Assembly (NCBI RefSeq): GCF_032452875.1
Contig: NC_083873.1
Span: 79,667,987-79,731,986 of the forward strand
DNA length: 64,000 nt
Source: Bos javanicus
Taxonomy: Eukaryota; Chordata; Mammalia; Artiodactyla; Bovidae
Direction of reading: 5' to 3'
Part shown: positions 44,736-56,067 of the stretch, piece after piece
Layout: the number at the start of each line of letters is the position of its first letter
Position numbering within the stretch: the first letter of the stretch is position 1
Made by a program: the position numbers and the translations under genes
Notes under the pieces: generated by a model
Told to the model about the DNA's origin: nothing
The model's input: the letters and a program-made list of their open reading frames with translations, nothing else
The model's database searches: none

Positions 44736-45463
44736 GATGAAAGTGAAAGAGGAGAGTGAAAAAGCTGGCTTAAAGGTCAACATTCAGAAAACTGAGATTA
44801 TGGCATCTGGTCCCATCACTTCATGGGAAATAGATGGGGAAACAGTGGAAACAGTGTCAGACTTTATTTTGGGGGGCTCTAAAATCACTGCAGATGGTGA
44901 CTGCAGCCAGGAAATTAAAAGATGCTTACTCCTTGAAAGGAAAGTTATGACCAACCTAGATAGCACATTGAAAAGCAGAGATACTACTTTGCCAAAAAAG
45001 GTCTGTCTAGTCAAGGCTATGGTTTTTCCAGTGGTCATGTATGGATATGAGAGTTGGACTGTGAAGAAAGTTGAGTGCTGAAGAACTGATGCTTTTCAAC
45101 TGTGGTGTTGGAGAAGACTCTTGAGAGTTCCTTGGAATGCAAGGAGTCCATCCTAAAGGAGACCAGTCTTGGGTGTTCATTGGAAGGACTGATGCTGAAG
45201 CTGAAACTCCAATACTTTGGCCACCTCATGCAAAGAGTTGACTCATTGGAAAAGACCCTGGGATGGATTGGGGAGGGACTGGGGGCAGGAGGACAAGGGG
45301 AGGACAAAGGACGAGATGGCAGGATGGCATCACCGACTCGATGCACATGAGTTTGGGTGAACTCCAGGAGTTGGTGATGGTCAGGGAGGCCTGGTGTGCT
45401 TCGATTCATAGGGTTGCAAACAGTTGCACACGACTGAGCGACTTAACTGAACTGAAATGAAAT
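44736..45463 (+). mobile_element. BovB LINE, 5'-truncated (copy 14)
   Basis: From LMKVKEESEKAGLK to the tail ACTTAACTGAACTGAAATGA. Candidate TSD CAACATT at 44729-44735 and 45464-45470. Largest open frame 44719-45081. A small deletion removes the RRSNQ codons. Confidence 0.93.
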
Positions 45464-45470
45464 CAACATT

Positions 45471-46058
45471 TTGTTCTAATAAAGGTACAGATTCATCATG
45501 GAAAATTAATTTATACCTGTTAATTATGGATAATTCTTATATTTATATAGTTTCTTAAATTTCAAATTTTAAAGGTCTCAATTGTGGCTAAATCATAAAA
45601 TTGTATAAAATCACATAGAAACATAGTTTAAAAATCAACTTGGAATAAGAAACTTACTTTGTATCAAATTACTTACATGAAAAGGCCTTCTTGAAGGTGG
45701 TAAAAAACAAGTGGATAAAAATGTCTTTTATCAAACTGTCCTCTTTACTTCTTTTAATGAGAGCTATTTTCTGTCTGTTCATGTCTTGTTTTTTAATTGG
45801 TTGTCAGTGACATTTTACTGAATCTCAGGAACATGCATGGAACCATCAGGCTCTCCTCGAACTTTGAAATAAACTGTTGTTTCATATAGCATAAAGCATT
45901 CAATAGACTCAGAATACATTCATGTCTTCAATAATTCTTCAGAAAAATGCCACATTGTTGCAGTCTGTTAATGAAGTACACAAAGGCAAGATGTACACTG
46001 ATTCCTCTCTGAGACAATCAGAACCACCACCACCCCCCCTTTTTTTAACTATCTTTTG
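45471..46058. other. Unassigned stretch
   Basis: About 590 bp, no gene or element recognised. A C7T7 junction lies near 46032-46045. Confidence 0.45.
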
Positions 46059-46162
46059 CTATTGCTGTTGCTGTTGCTAAGTCACTTCAGTCGTGTCCGA
46101 CTCTGTGCGACCCCATAGATGGCAGCCTACCAGGCTCCGAAGTCCCTGGGATTCTCCAGGCA
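46059..46162 (-). mobile_element. BOV-A SINE, single monomer
   Basis: Reverse BOV-A monomer with GCT-rich tail (GCTGTTGCTGTTGCTAAGTC) and end at TCTCCAGGCAT. Confidence 0.85.
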
Positions 46163-46239
46163 TTTAGTACTGTTTCCTTATTCCCCTCTTTTTGTTGGAG
46201 CTGATTAGCTATTCTGTGACTATCCAACTCTACAGGTCT

Positions 46240-46714
46240 GAAACTGACCAGGAGTGGAGAACTTTTGGATGAAGAAGACTTTCTGTTTCTCTTATTTCTT
46301 GTTTGTAGGAAATTGCCTTCATTCAGACTCCCATTCTTTCCTGAGTTCCAAAGAGCAGGTTCAAACAGTTGCTAATTAAGGAAGGAGGGAATGTAGAAAA
46401 AATAAAGGAGCAGTCAAGAATCAATGGTGCACTTTTGGGGCAGTTTTCTGGCTCCTCCTCAAGAAATATGCACAGTACCCTTAAGTTATGCAGAACTAAG
46501 GCTCACATTCAGGTGACAGATGGTAACTTCAGGCTGAGGGCAAGCTTTCTATAGTACCACCCTGTTACCTCATCACCAATCAATCAGAAAAAAAAAATCA
46601 TATACCCAAAATGTGCTTATAAAAAACCCCAAAACCATCAAGGAATTCAAGATACTGAGCACAAGTCTCCTGTTCTCCTTGGCTGCCTCTGCAATAAACC
46701 CTTCTCTGCTTTAG
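46240..46714 (+). mobile_element. Solo LTR-like element, ERV1/gamma type, 3'-truncated
   Basis: Promoter-like order is visible: CCAAT boxes (CACCAATCAATCAG, about 46573), TATAAAA-like CTTATAAAAAACC (about 46618) and AATAAA (46693-46698) with a CCTTCTCTGCTT end. U5 is cut at 46714 where L1 sequence starts. No viral genes adjoin. The family was assigned by layout, and the 5' limit is uncertain. Confidence 0.55.
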
Positions 46715-46748
46715 AAGATCTAAACAGACATTTCTCCAAAGGAAACAT
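46715..46748 (+). mobile_element. L1 ORF2 fragment, part 1
   Basis: AAGATCTAAACAGACATTTC matches L1 ORF2 (NRHFSKE-type codons); it is split by a SINE. Confidence 0.7.
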
Positions 46749-46871
46749 TGTTGTTTTTGTTTGTGTCCAATTCTTTAGTGACCCTATGGACTATAGCCCA
46801 CCAAGTTCCTCCATCCATGGATTTCACAGGCAAGAATACTGGAGTGGGTTGCCATTCCCTTCCTCAAGAGT
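46749..46871 (-). mobile_element. Bov-A-type SINE monomer
   Basis: Reverse BovB-like tail: GTGTCCAATTCTTTAGTGAC, CAGGCAAGAATACTGGAGTG, ending in CCCTTCCTCAAGAG. The tRNA-like part is absent. Confidence 0.75.
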
Positions 46872-47449
46872 AGACAAACTGATTGCTAAAAAGCACATGA
46901 AAAGATGCTCAACATCACTAATTATTAGAGAAATACAAATAAAAACTCAGAATGGCCATTATCAAAAAAATCTACAAACAGTGAGTGCTGGAGAGGATGT
47001 GAAGAAAAAGGAACCATCATACACTTGGTGGAACTGTAAACTGGAACTGTCACTATGGAGAACAGTATGGAGTTCCCTAAAAAACCTAAGAACAGAGCTA
47101 CCATATGATCCAGCAATTCCAAACCTGGGCATATAGCTGATGAAAACCATAATTCAAAAAGATACACACCTTGGTGTTCACTGCTACACTATTTACAATA
47201 GCTGAAACATAGAAGCAACACAAATGTTCATCAAGAGAGGAATGAATAAAGAATATCTGATGGAACATTACTCATCCATAAAAAAAGAACAGCTTAATGC
47301 TCTTTGCAGCAACATGGATGGAACTAGAAATTGTCAAAATGAGTGAAGTAAGTCAGGCAGAGAAAGAAAAATATCATATGATATTGTTTATATGTAGAAT
47401 TTTGATAAAGGGTACACATGAACTCATTAACAAAGCAGAAATAGAGTTA
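46872..47449 (+). mobile_element. L1 ORF2 3' end and 3' UTR, part 2
   Basis: The frame 46786-47136 contains HMKRCSTSLIIREIQIK and LWRTVWSSLKNLRTE, then the ACCATATGATCCAGCAATTC segment and 3' UTR. It ends where BovB copy 15 begins. Confidence 0.88.
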
Positions 47450-47673
47450 AGTTCCACTCAGTCATTCAGTTGTGTCCAACTTGTTGTGACCCCATGGGCT
47501 GTGCATGTCAGGCCTCCCTGTCCATCACCAACTCCTGGAGCCTGTTCAAACTCATGTCCATTGAGTCAATGATGCCATCCAACCATCTCATCCTCTGTTG
47601 TCCCCTTCTCCTCCTGCCTTCAGTCTTTGCCAGCACCAGGGTCTCTTCCAATGAGTCAGTTCTAACTATTGCT
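47450..47673 (-). mobile_element. BovB LINE (copy 15), part 1
   Basis: 3' tail and last codons. At about 47656 (GAGTCAGTTCT) it jumps to the GHGTTDW-proximal region (TTCTAACTATTGCTTC), skipping roughly 0.9 kb of consensus, then an L1 3' end intervenes. Confidence 0.9.
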
Positions 47674-47757
47674 TCTTTTTTTTTAAATTTTATTTAATTT
47701 TTAAACTTTACATAATTGTATTAGTTTTGCCAAATATCAAAATGAATCCACCACAGG
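47674..47757 (-). mobile_element. L1 3' end inserted in BovB copy 15
   Basis: T-rich tail then AACTTTACATAATTGTATTA and CCAAATATCAAAATGAATCC. 84 bp. Confidence 0.85.
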
Positions 47758-48338
47758 TCTTGACCTGCATACAGATTTCTTAAGAGGCAGATCAGGTGGT
47801 CTGGCATTCCCATCTCTTGAAGAATTTTCCACAGTTTGTTGTCATTCATACAGTCAAAGGCTTTGGTGTAATCAATAAAGCACAAGTAGATGCATTTCTG
47901 GAATTATCTTGCCTTTTCTATGACCCAAAGGATATTGGCAGTTGGCTCTCTGGTTTCTCTGCCTTTTCTAAATCCAGCTTGAACATCTGGAAGTTCATGG
48001 TTCACATACTGTTGAAGCCTGGCCTGGAGATTTTGAGCATTACTTTACTAGTGTGTGACACAAGTGCAATTGTGCAGTAGTTTGAACATTCTATGGCATT
48101 CCCCTATTTTGGGATTGAAATGAAAATTAACCTTTTCCACTCCTGTGGCCACTACTGAGTTTTCCAAATTTGCTGGCATAACGAGGGCAGCACTTTCACA
48201 GCATCATCTTTTAGTGTTTGAAATATCTCAACTGGAATTCCATCACCTCCACTAACTTTGTTAGTAGTGATGCTTCCCAGGGCCCACTTGACTTCACATT
48301 CCAGGATGTCTGGCTCTAGGTGAGTAACCACACCACTG
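47758..48338 (-). mobile_element. BovB LINE (copy 15), part 2
   Basis: RT from LYAGQ-type codons through motif A (KAFDCMND, altered) back to the LEPDILECEVK codons. Diverged. Confidence 0.9.
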
Positions 48339-48758
48339 TAGGTCTGCTTCCTGTATTTTACACACCATCTATTGACACTGGTTTATGGTAAGTGAAGTAC
48401 AGTGTTTATTGCATGGCATCTAATATGAGGTCAGGTAAGGAGAAGGGACAACTCATGTTCAAAAGATTTGAACTCCTAGATATATTTAGGGAAGGATTTT
48501 TAAAGGCAAGGTGAGAAAGGTCACAGGTTGCATGATCAGCTCCTGTACATCCTTCTGATTTTTTGGTGAGGTAATAGGGTGGTGCTCTAGGAGGTGACAT
48601 CATCAAACTCTGGTTTCAACCAGTATGGGGTGGTTTGTGGTCACCATGTAGTTAACTTTTTTTCCACTTGATGGGTATTTCATTATCTGCAAAACAACTC
48701 GGAGATGTGGCTCAGAATATTATCTATAGCCCTTAGGTCAGGAACTTTGTTTGTGGCT
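48339..48758. other. Unassigned repeat-like block, part 1
   Basis: Not recognised. It resumes after a BOV-A2 and ends near an AATAAA (49164), suggesting one older unit, perhaps an LTR or retrocopy 3' end. No coding signal. Confidence 0.35.
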
Positions 48759-49033
48759 GCTGCTGCTACTGCTAAGTCACTTCAGTCGTGTCCGACTCTG
48801 TGTGACCCCATAGACGGCAGCACACCAGTCTCCCCCATCACTGAGATTCTCCAGGCAAGAACACTGGCGTGGCTTGCCATTTCCTTCTCCAATGCATGAA
48901 AGTGAGAAGTGAAAGTGAAGTCACTAAGTCGTGTCCTACCCTTCGCGACCCCATGGACTGCAGCCTACCAGGTCCTCCATCCATGGGATTTTCCAGGCAA
49001 GAGTACTGGAGTGGGGTGCCATTGCCTTCTCCG
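48759..49033 (-). mobile_element. BOV-A2 SINE (dimer)
   Basis: Reverse BOV-A2 with (GCT)n at left. The TSD TGTTTGTGGCT at 48748-48758 and 49034-49044 is exact. Confidence 0.94.
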
Positions 49034-49190
49034 TGTTTGTGGCTAAACTATTATTATTTTTTCTCACTTGACTATTTTCCTTTGTTTCTGTATTTTCTGA
49101 CTTATCTGGTTAAATTTTCTTTTTGGAACTTGAAGAAGGCCCCGGAAGCTAAAGCTTTCCTATAAATAAAGAGTCATGGATATGAAGGGC
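49034..49190. other. Unassigned repeat-like block, part 2
   Basis: Continuation of 48339-48758; contains CCTATAAATAAAGAGTCATG with AATAAA. Function unknown. Confidence 0.35.
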
Positions 49191-49562
49191 AGTGTCTATT
49201 CTTCAGAAGGTCATCAACAATATTGCCTGTCTTCATGGTTACAAAACATATATATACATATGTTCTTCTATGTTTAAACTTCAAAAACAACAACAAAAAA
49301 TTATCTTCATTTCCAATTTAGGATGCAACTACCTTTCTAAAATAGAAGATATCTTAACCTCTTCTCAAAATGAGGAGATGCAAAATCCTAACAATCATTA
49401 GATCAGTATCTGGAATATGTATAATCCCATTAAATTCAACAACATCTAAACTTCTTGTTACCCAAATACTATATTAAATATTTATTCCTCTACAAAACTT
49501 GTATAAAGTAAGAGAAAGAAAGAAGAAGAAAGGATATTTAATACAAATGAAAAACACCAATA
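49191..49562. other. Unassigned AT-rich stretch
   Basis: About 370 bp, no recognised features. Confidence 0.4.
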
Positions 49563-50285
49563 CTCAAAATTCTCCAAGCCAGGCTTCAGCAATATGTGAA
49601 CTATGAACTTCCTGATGTTCAAGCTGGTTTTAGAAAAGGCAAAGGAACCAGAGATCAAATTGCCAACATCTGCTGGATCATGGAAAAATCAAGAGAGTTC
49701 CAGAAAAATATCTATTTCTGCTTTATTGACTATGACAAAGCCTTTGACTGTGTGGATCACAATAAACTGTGGGAAAATCTGAAAGACATAGGCATTCCAG
49801 ACCACCAGACCTGCCTCTTGAGAAATCTGTATGCAGGTCAGGAAGCAATAGTTAGAACTGGACATGGAACAACAGACTGGTTCCAAATAGGAAAAGGAGT
49901 ATGTCAAGGCTGTATATTATCACCCTGCTTATTTAACTTCTATGCAGAGTACATCATGAGAAACGCTGGGCTGGAAGAAGCACAAGCTGGAATCAAGATT
50001 GCCGGGAGAAATATCAATAACCTCAGATATGCAGATGACACCACCCTTATGGCAGAAAGTGAAGAGGAACTAAAAAGCCTCTTAATGAAAGTGAAAGAGG
50101 AGAGTGAAAAAGTTGGGTTAAAACAAAGATCATGGCATCCAGTCCCAACACTTCATGGGAAATAGATGGGGAAACAGTGGAAACAGTCTCAGATTTTATT
50201 TTGGGGGGCTCCAAAATCACTGCAGATGGTGACTGCAGCCATGAAATTAAAAGACGCTTACTCCTTGGAAGGAAACTGAACTGAA
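49563..50285 (+). mobile_element. BovB LINE with internal deletion (copy 16)
   Basis: From LKILQARLQQ-type codons to LLLGRK, then directly into a BovB-like tail (AAACTGAACTGAATG), so the C-terminal 0.5 kb is missing although a 3'-tail-like end is present. A second deletion of about 17 bp lies near 50122. Confidence 0.88.
49596..50165 (+). pseudogene. BovB RT palm fragment, 189 codons
   Basis: Contains GFRKGKGTRDQI, motif A KAFDCVDHNKLW with the catalytic Asp, QGCILSP and YADD, all family-typical. A small deletion after EKVGLK shifts the frame and the last dozen residues are not BovB. It lacks fingers start, thumb and endonuclease, so no activity is expected. Confidence 0.85.
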
Positions 50286-50309
50286 TGTAAATATGGACAG
50301 ATGGATTAG

Positions 50310-50778
50310 ATTAGATCAGATCAGATCAGTCGCTCAGTCATGTCCGACTCTTTGCGACCCCATGAATCACAGCAAGCCAGGCCTCCCTGTCCATCAACAA
50401 CTCCCAGAGTTCAGTCAAACTCACATCCATTGAGTCAGTGATGCCATCCAGCCATCTCATCCTCTGTCGTCTCCTTCTCCTTCTGCCCCCAATCCCTCCT
50501 AGCATCAGAGTCTTTTCCAGTGAGTCAAAACTTGGCATGAGGTGGCCAAAGTACTGGAGTTTCAGCTTCAGCATCATTCCTTCCAAAGAACACCCAGGGC
50601 TGATCTCTTTCAGAATGGACTGGTTGGATCTCCTTGCAGTCCAAGGGACTCTCAAGAGTCTTCTCCAACACCACAGTTCAAAAGCATCAATTCTTCAGCA
50701 CTCAGCTTTCTTCACAGTCCAACTGTTGCATCCATACATGACCACTGGAAAAATCATAGCCTTGACTAGAGGGACCCT
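50310..50778 (-). mobile_element. BovB LINE, 5'-truncated (copy 17)
   Basis: Tail (GATCAGATCAGATCAGTCGC) to the VKAMIFP codons; near consensus. It lies tail to tail with copy 16 across about 25 bp. Open frame 50338-50655. Confidence 0.94.
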
Positions 50779-52806
50779 AACAATGTATTCTAATTATACA
50801 CAATTTGTGGGTTAAGTAGAATGATGTTGTAAGTGGAAGTGCATACCTTCACATGTTTTAATCTGCCCAGCCAGTTTATGTCTTTTGGTTGGTGTATTTA
50901 ATCCATTTATATTTAAAATAATTATCTGTATGTATGATCCTACTTCCATTTTCTTAATTGTTTCAGGTTTATTTTGTCTAGGTCTTTTCTTTCTCTTTTT
51001 CTGCCTATATAAGTTACTTTAATATTTGTTGTAAAGCTGGTATGGTGGTGTTGAATTCTAATTGTTGCTTGTCTGGAAAAAATAAAAATTCTGATTTCTC
51101 CATCAAATCTGAATGGGAGCCTTGCTGGTTAGAGTATTCTTGGTTGTACATTCTTGCTTTCACTACTTTAACTATATTGTGCCATTAACTTTTGGCTTGT
51201 AGAATTTCTCTTGAAAAATCAGCTGATAACCTTATGGGCATTTCCTTGCATTTTATTTGTCATTTTTCCCTTCTTGCTTTTAATATATTATCTTTGTCTT
51301 AATGTTTGTCAGTTTGATTACTATGTGTCTTGGTGTGTTCCTCCTTGGGTTTATCCTGCCTGGGACTCTGTGCTTATGCACACTTTGTTGATTATTTCCT
51401 TTCCCATGTTAGGGAAGTTTTCATCTATTATCTCTTCAAATATGTTCTTGGGTCCTTTCTCTCTCTTCTACTTGTGAGATCCCTATAATGTGAATGTTGA
51501 TGTGTTTAATGTTGCCCCAGAGGTCTCTTAGGCTGTCTTCATTTTTGTTGTTGTTGTTCGTTCTTTTTTCTATATTCTGTTTTGTGGCAGTGATTTCTAA
51601 CATTCTGTCCTCCAGGTGATTTATCCATTTTTATTCCTCAGTTATTCTGCTATTGATTTCTTCTAGTGTACTATTTATCTATTTGTCTGTTCTTTAATTC
51701 TTCCAGGTCTTTGGAAAACATTTCTTGCATATTCTCCATCATTTTCCAGAAATCCTGGATCATCTTCACTATCACTATTCTGAATTATTTTTCTGGAAGT
51801 TTGCCTATCTCCATGTCATTTAGTTGTTTTTCTGGGGTTTTATCTTTTCCTTTCATCTTGGAGATAACTCTCTACTTTTTCATTCTGATTAACTTTCTAT
51901 AATGTGTTTTTTGTTCTAGTTCCTCTGGGATTGTGGTTCTTCTTGCTTCCTCTATCTGCCCTTTGGTGGAGGAGGCTGTCTTATGTAAGCTTCTGATGGG
52001 AGGGACAGTGTGGGGGAAAAAAAGGGGGGAGGGACCTTGCTCTGGTAGACAGGGCCTTGCTAGGTAAAGCTTGAATCCAATTATCTGCTGATATGTGGAG
52101 TTGTGCTCCCTCCCTTTTATTTATTTGGCCTGAGGCAACCAAGAGCTGGTGTCTGTGGGCTCTATGGTAGGGTTAATGACAACCACCAAGAGGACTTATG
52201 CCAAGAGGCATGTTCCAGGACTGTTGCTGCCAATGCCCCTGTCCCTGTGGTGAGCCCCTTCCAACACATGCCTCTAAAGGAGACCCTCAAACACTAGCAG
52301 ACAGGTCTGGTTCAGTCTCCTGTGGGATCACTGCTTCTTTCCTCAGGGTCTTGGTGCATGTAAGATTTGGTTTGTGTTCCCCAAGAGTGGACTATCTGTC
52401 TCCCCCAGTACTGTGAAAGTCCTATAATCAAATCCCAATAGCCTTCTAAGTCAGGTCCCTGAGGATTCACAGTCTCTTTGTCAGATTCCCAGTCTGGGAA
52501 GCCTGACATGGGGCTCAGAACTTTCACTATAGTGAGGAAACTTCTTTGGTATTATTGTTCTCCAGTCTCATGGTAACCCACTTGATAGGAATGGGATTTG
52601 ATTTTATCATGATTGCACCTCTCTTACCGTCTTGTTGTGGCTTCTTCTTTTTCTTTGGATATGGGGTATCTTTTTTTTTTTTTTTGATGAGTTCCAGTGA
52701 CTTCCTGTCAATCATTCTTCAACAGATAGTTGGGATTTTGGTGCTTTCACAGGAGCAGATGAACACATGACCTTCCACTCTGCCATATTGAACTGGCAGT
52801 TTCCCC
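50779..52806 (-). mobile_element. L1/HAL1-like element: 5' UTR, ORF1 and end region
   Basis: The minus strand starts near 52806 with the L1-type leader (GGCAGAGTGGAAGGTCATGT), passes a long GC-richer 5' UTR to about 51900, then a broken ORF1 (51900 to about 51200: MEIGKLPEK-like start, SRITEE, then PRRNTPRHIVIKLTN-like part) and a tail region around CAGCTTTACAACAAATATTA. No ORF2 is present, which suits HAL1-type half-L1s, but a truncated L1 cannot be excluded. No full-length ORF1 frame survives. Confidence 0.7.
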
Positions 52807-53140
52807 GTTGCTATAATTTTCTATTAATTCTCACTAGAAATGAGAATAATAAAAGGTGCCTCCTAAATCTCTTTGTTTCTAGCCATTGTGCCAGCCACTA
52901 TTTTTATGTGCAATCTGATTTCACCTTGTTAATCAAAATTCATCATTCTAACCTACTGACAACACTCTTCTGTCCCTCTTGGTTTTAGTTGCACAAAAAG
53001 CACAAAATACCTAGTATAAATGTCATTTATAATTCAACATGTCAACTGTTTTGGAAAAACTTCTCTCTTGGTCAACAAGATTTCCTAACGAGCATCACTC
53101 AAAGTAGCAAACATAAAAAGCAAATATTTTACAAATGAGT
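52807..53140. other. Unassigned stretch
   Basis: About 330 bp, no recognised features. Confidence 0.4.
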
Positions 53141-53149
53141 AAACCCAAA

Positions 53150-53704
53150 TTTAAAAGACACTTACTCCTTGAAAGGAAAGTTGTGATCAACCTAGATAGC
53201 ATATTCAAAAGCAGAGACATTACTTTGCCAACAAAGGTCCATCTAGTCAAGGCTATGGTTTTTCCAGTGGTCATATATGGTTATGAGAGTTGGACTGTGA
53301 AGAAAGCTGAGTGCCGAAGAATTGATGCTTTTGAACTGTGGTGTTGGAGAAGACTCTTGAGAGTCCCTTGGACTGCAAGGAGATCCAACCAGTCCATTCT
53401 AAAGGAGATTACCCTGTGTGTTCTTTGGAAGGAATGATGCTAAAGCTGAAACTCCAGTACTTTGGCCACCTCATGTGAATTGTTGACTCATTGGAAAAGA
53501 CTCTGATGCTGGGAGGGATTGGGGGCAGGAGGAGAAGGGGATGACAGAGGATGAGACGGCTGGATGGCATCACAGACTTGATAAACGTGAGTTTGAGTAA
53601 ACTCTGGGAGTTGGTGATGGACAGGGAGGCCTGGTGTGCTGCAATTCATGGGGTTGCAAAGAGTCGGACATGACTGAGTGACTGAACTAAACTGAACTGA
53701 ACTG
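53150..53704 (+). mobile_element. BovB LINE, 5'-truncated (copy 18)
   Basis: From LLLERKVVINLDSIFK to a (GAACT)n tail. The TSD AAACCCAAA at 53141-53149 and 53705-53713 is exact. Open frame 53135-53437, shifted at EITLCVLWKE, the same altered motif seen in copy 5. Confidence 0.95.
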
Positions 53705-53713
53705 AAACCCAAA

Positions 53714-54236
53714 CAGGTATAATGCTGAGAGGAGCTAGTTTCAGCTCCAACTCATGATTCTCAAAGGCACAAATTCTGTCTGTAGGAAAAACAGTATTAT
53801 TTATTGGCCTCTAATCAGTACCACAACCTGTGAGGTGAAATTTTGTGCCTTCTTAGTACACTTCCAAATATGTTCTTGGAGTCATCTGTAGCTATTCCCT
53901 ATGTTCAATCACTTCTGAGTAATAGAGGTTTAAGTAAGAAAAATTGAAACCATGGGGATTAACCCATAGTGAAACCAATCCTATTACTGGGAAATAAGTT
54001 ATTTGATCAGAGGGGGAAAAAAAAACAAACAAACAACTGTGTCTAATACCATGACAATGAATAAAACATTCTTGGCATTCATTAATGGTGGTACCAGCAG
54101 AAGAATATTTATCTATTTCATTAACACCAAAACTCTGCTGTGTTCTTCCTGGAACAGATGTGATGCAATAGCTCACCACTGAGTGGCTGGTTGGTCTCTA
54201 TAGAGAATGGCGCCATATTAGGGCTCAATATTTGCC
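53714..54236. other. Unassigned stretch with a 95-codon minus frame
   Basis: The minus frame 53892-54179 has no recognisable domain. ATGGCGCCATATTAGGGCTC near the right end looks like a retrocopy or LTR fragment, but I cannot place it. Confidence 0.35.
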
Positions 54237-54333
54237 TCTGCTGCTGCTGCTGCTGCTGCTGCTGCTAAGTAGCTTCAGTCTTGTCCGACCCTGTGCAACC
54301 CCACAGATGGCAGCCCACCAGGTTCTGCTGTCC
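54237..54333 (-). mobile_element. BOV-A SINE, truncated, with (GCT)n tail
   Basis: Eight or nine GCT units, then CTAAGTAGCTTCAGTCTTGT and the first part of a BOV-A monomer. 5'-truncated. Confidence 0.85.
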
Positions 54334-54664
54334 TTGCTGTTAGAAAATTGGAAATTTAGCAATGTCTGTAGTCAAGTAACTACCCATGTTCTTAAGAGCT
54401 GAATAAAATTTTTTAATAATTGTATTTTCATTTCACAATGTATTTTACTTGATTAAGCCAGCTGTTGTTTATTCAACATTATCTTTTCCCCAACTATTCA
54501 CTCTAACTTCAATAGCTGAAAATATTCATAATAGAAATATGTGATATTCTTTGAGATTTTAGTAACAAATATCTGTTAAAAATTAAAATGTCATTTCAGG
54601 AAACAGGGGAGGATAATAATGAGAAGGAGGGGCCTACTTTAGACTCCATGCTGTTTTATAATAA
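54334..54664. other. Unassigned AT-rich stretch
   Basis: About 330 bp, no recognised features. Confidence 0.4.
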
Positions 54665-55715
54665 TTCAGTTCAGCTCAGTTAAGTCACTCAGTCCTGTCT
54701 GACTCTTTGTGACCCCATGAATCACAGCACACCAGGCCTCCCTGTCCATCACCAACTCCTGGAGTTCATCCAAACTCATGTGCCTCGAGTCGGTGATGCC
54801 ATCCAGCTATCTCATCTTTTGTCGTCCCCTTCTCCTCCTGCCCCCAATCCCTCCAGCATCAGAGTCTTTTCCAATGAGTCAACTCTTCGCATAAGGTAGC
54901 ACCCCGGACTGATCTCCTTTAGGATGGACTTGTTGGATCTCCTTGCAGTCCAAGGGACTCTCAAGAGTCTTCTCCAGCACCACAGTTCAAAAGCATCAAT
55001 TCTTCGATGCTCAGCTTTCTTCACAGTCCAACTCTCTCATCCATACATGACCACTGGAAAAACCATAGCCTTGACTAGACAGACTTTTGTTAGCAAAATA
55101 ATATCTCTACTTTTGAGTACGCTATCTAGGTTGGTCATAACTTTCCTTCCAAGGAGTAAGTGTCTTTTAATTTTATGGCTGAAATCACCATCTGCAGTGA
55201 TTTTGGAGCCCAGAAAAATAAAGTCTGACATTGTTTCCACTGTTTCCCCATCTATTTCCCATGAAGTGATGGGACCAAATTCCATGATCTTAGTTTTCTG
55301 AATGTTGAGCTTTAAGCCAACTTTTTCACTCTCCTCTTTCACTTTCATCAAGAGGCTTTTTAGTTCCTCTTCACTTTCTGCCATAAGGGTGGTGTCATCT
55401 GCATATCTGAGGTTCTTGATATTTCTCCCGGCAATCTTGATTCCAGCTTGTGCTTCTTCCAGCCCAGCGTTTCTCATGATGTATTCTGCATATAAGTTAA
55501 ATAAGCAGGTTGACAATATTCAGCCTTGATGTACTCCTTTTCCTATTTGGAACCAGTCTGTTGTTCCATGTCCAGTTCTAACTGTTGCTTCTTGACCTGC
55601 ATATAGTTTTCTCAAGAGGCAGGTCAGGTGGTCTGGTATTCCCATCTCTTTCAGAATTTTCCAGAGTTTATTGTGATCCACACAGTCAAAGGCTTTGACA
55701 TAGTCAATAAAGCAG
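54665..55715 (-). mobile_element. BovB LINE, 5'-truncated (copy 19)
   Basis: Tail to motif A (codons for IDYVKAFDCVDH at the truncated end). Open frame 55037-55516 holds YADD (LRYADDTTLMAES). A roughly 60-bp deletion near 54896 removes the LKLKLQYFGH codons. TSD not resolved. Confidence 0.94.
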
Positions 55716-55907
55716 ATATTAATTTAGACTCATTTATTTTTCAAAGTAACCATATAACAAATACAGACTAAAAAATCAATGGAAGTAAAAACTTAAACTG
55801 CACCCTATCAAATTAACCCACCATTATTCATATGGAAAACACTTCTTCATCTCTTATATCTTAATCTTGTGCTACTGCCTACATGAACCATATTTACTTA
55901 CCCAATC
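55716..55907. other. Short unassigned spacer
   Basis: About 190 bp AT-rich, no features. Confidence 0.4.
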
Positions 55908-56016
55908 AAGGATATGAGTTTGAGCAAGCTCTGGTAGATGGTGAAGGATAGGAAAGCCTGGTGTACTGCAGTTCATGGGGCTGACAAACTGTCAGGCATG
56001 ACTGAGTGATTGAACA
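55908..56016 (+). mobile_element. BovB 3' tail fragment (copy 20)
   Basis: Only the last 110 bp of BovB (ATGAGTTTGAGCAAGCTCTG to ACTGAGTGATTGAAC). It could equally be the tail of a Bov-tA, which shares this sequence. Confidence 0.8.
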
Positions 56017-56067
56017 TAATCAGACAGGCATTTATTCATTGTTGCACTCATGTACTCCAGCATTTTT

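Noticed and set aside
53892..54179. 95-codon minus frame
   Set aside because: No recognisable family and no splice or promoter context. Kept only as an unassigned stretch.
54180..54240. GAATGGCGCCATATTAGGGC as a SRF/YY1-like promoter element
   Set aside because: Single site without conserved context or a gene; cannot be supported.
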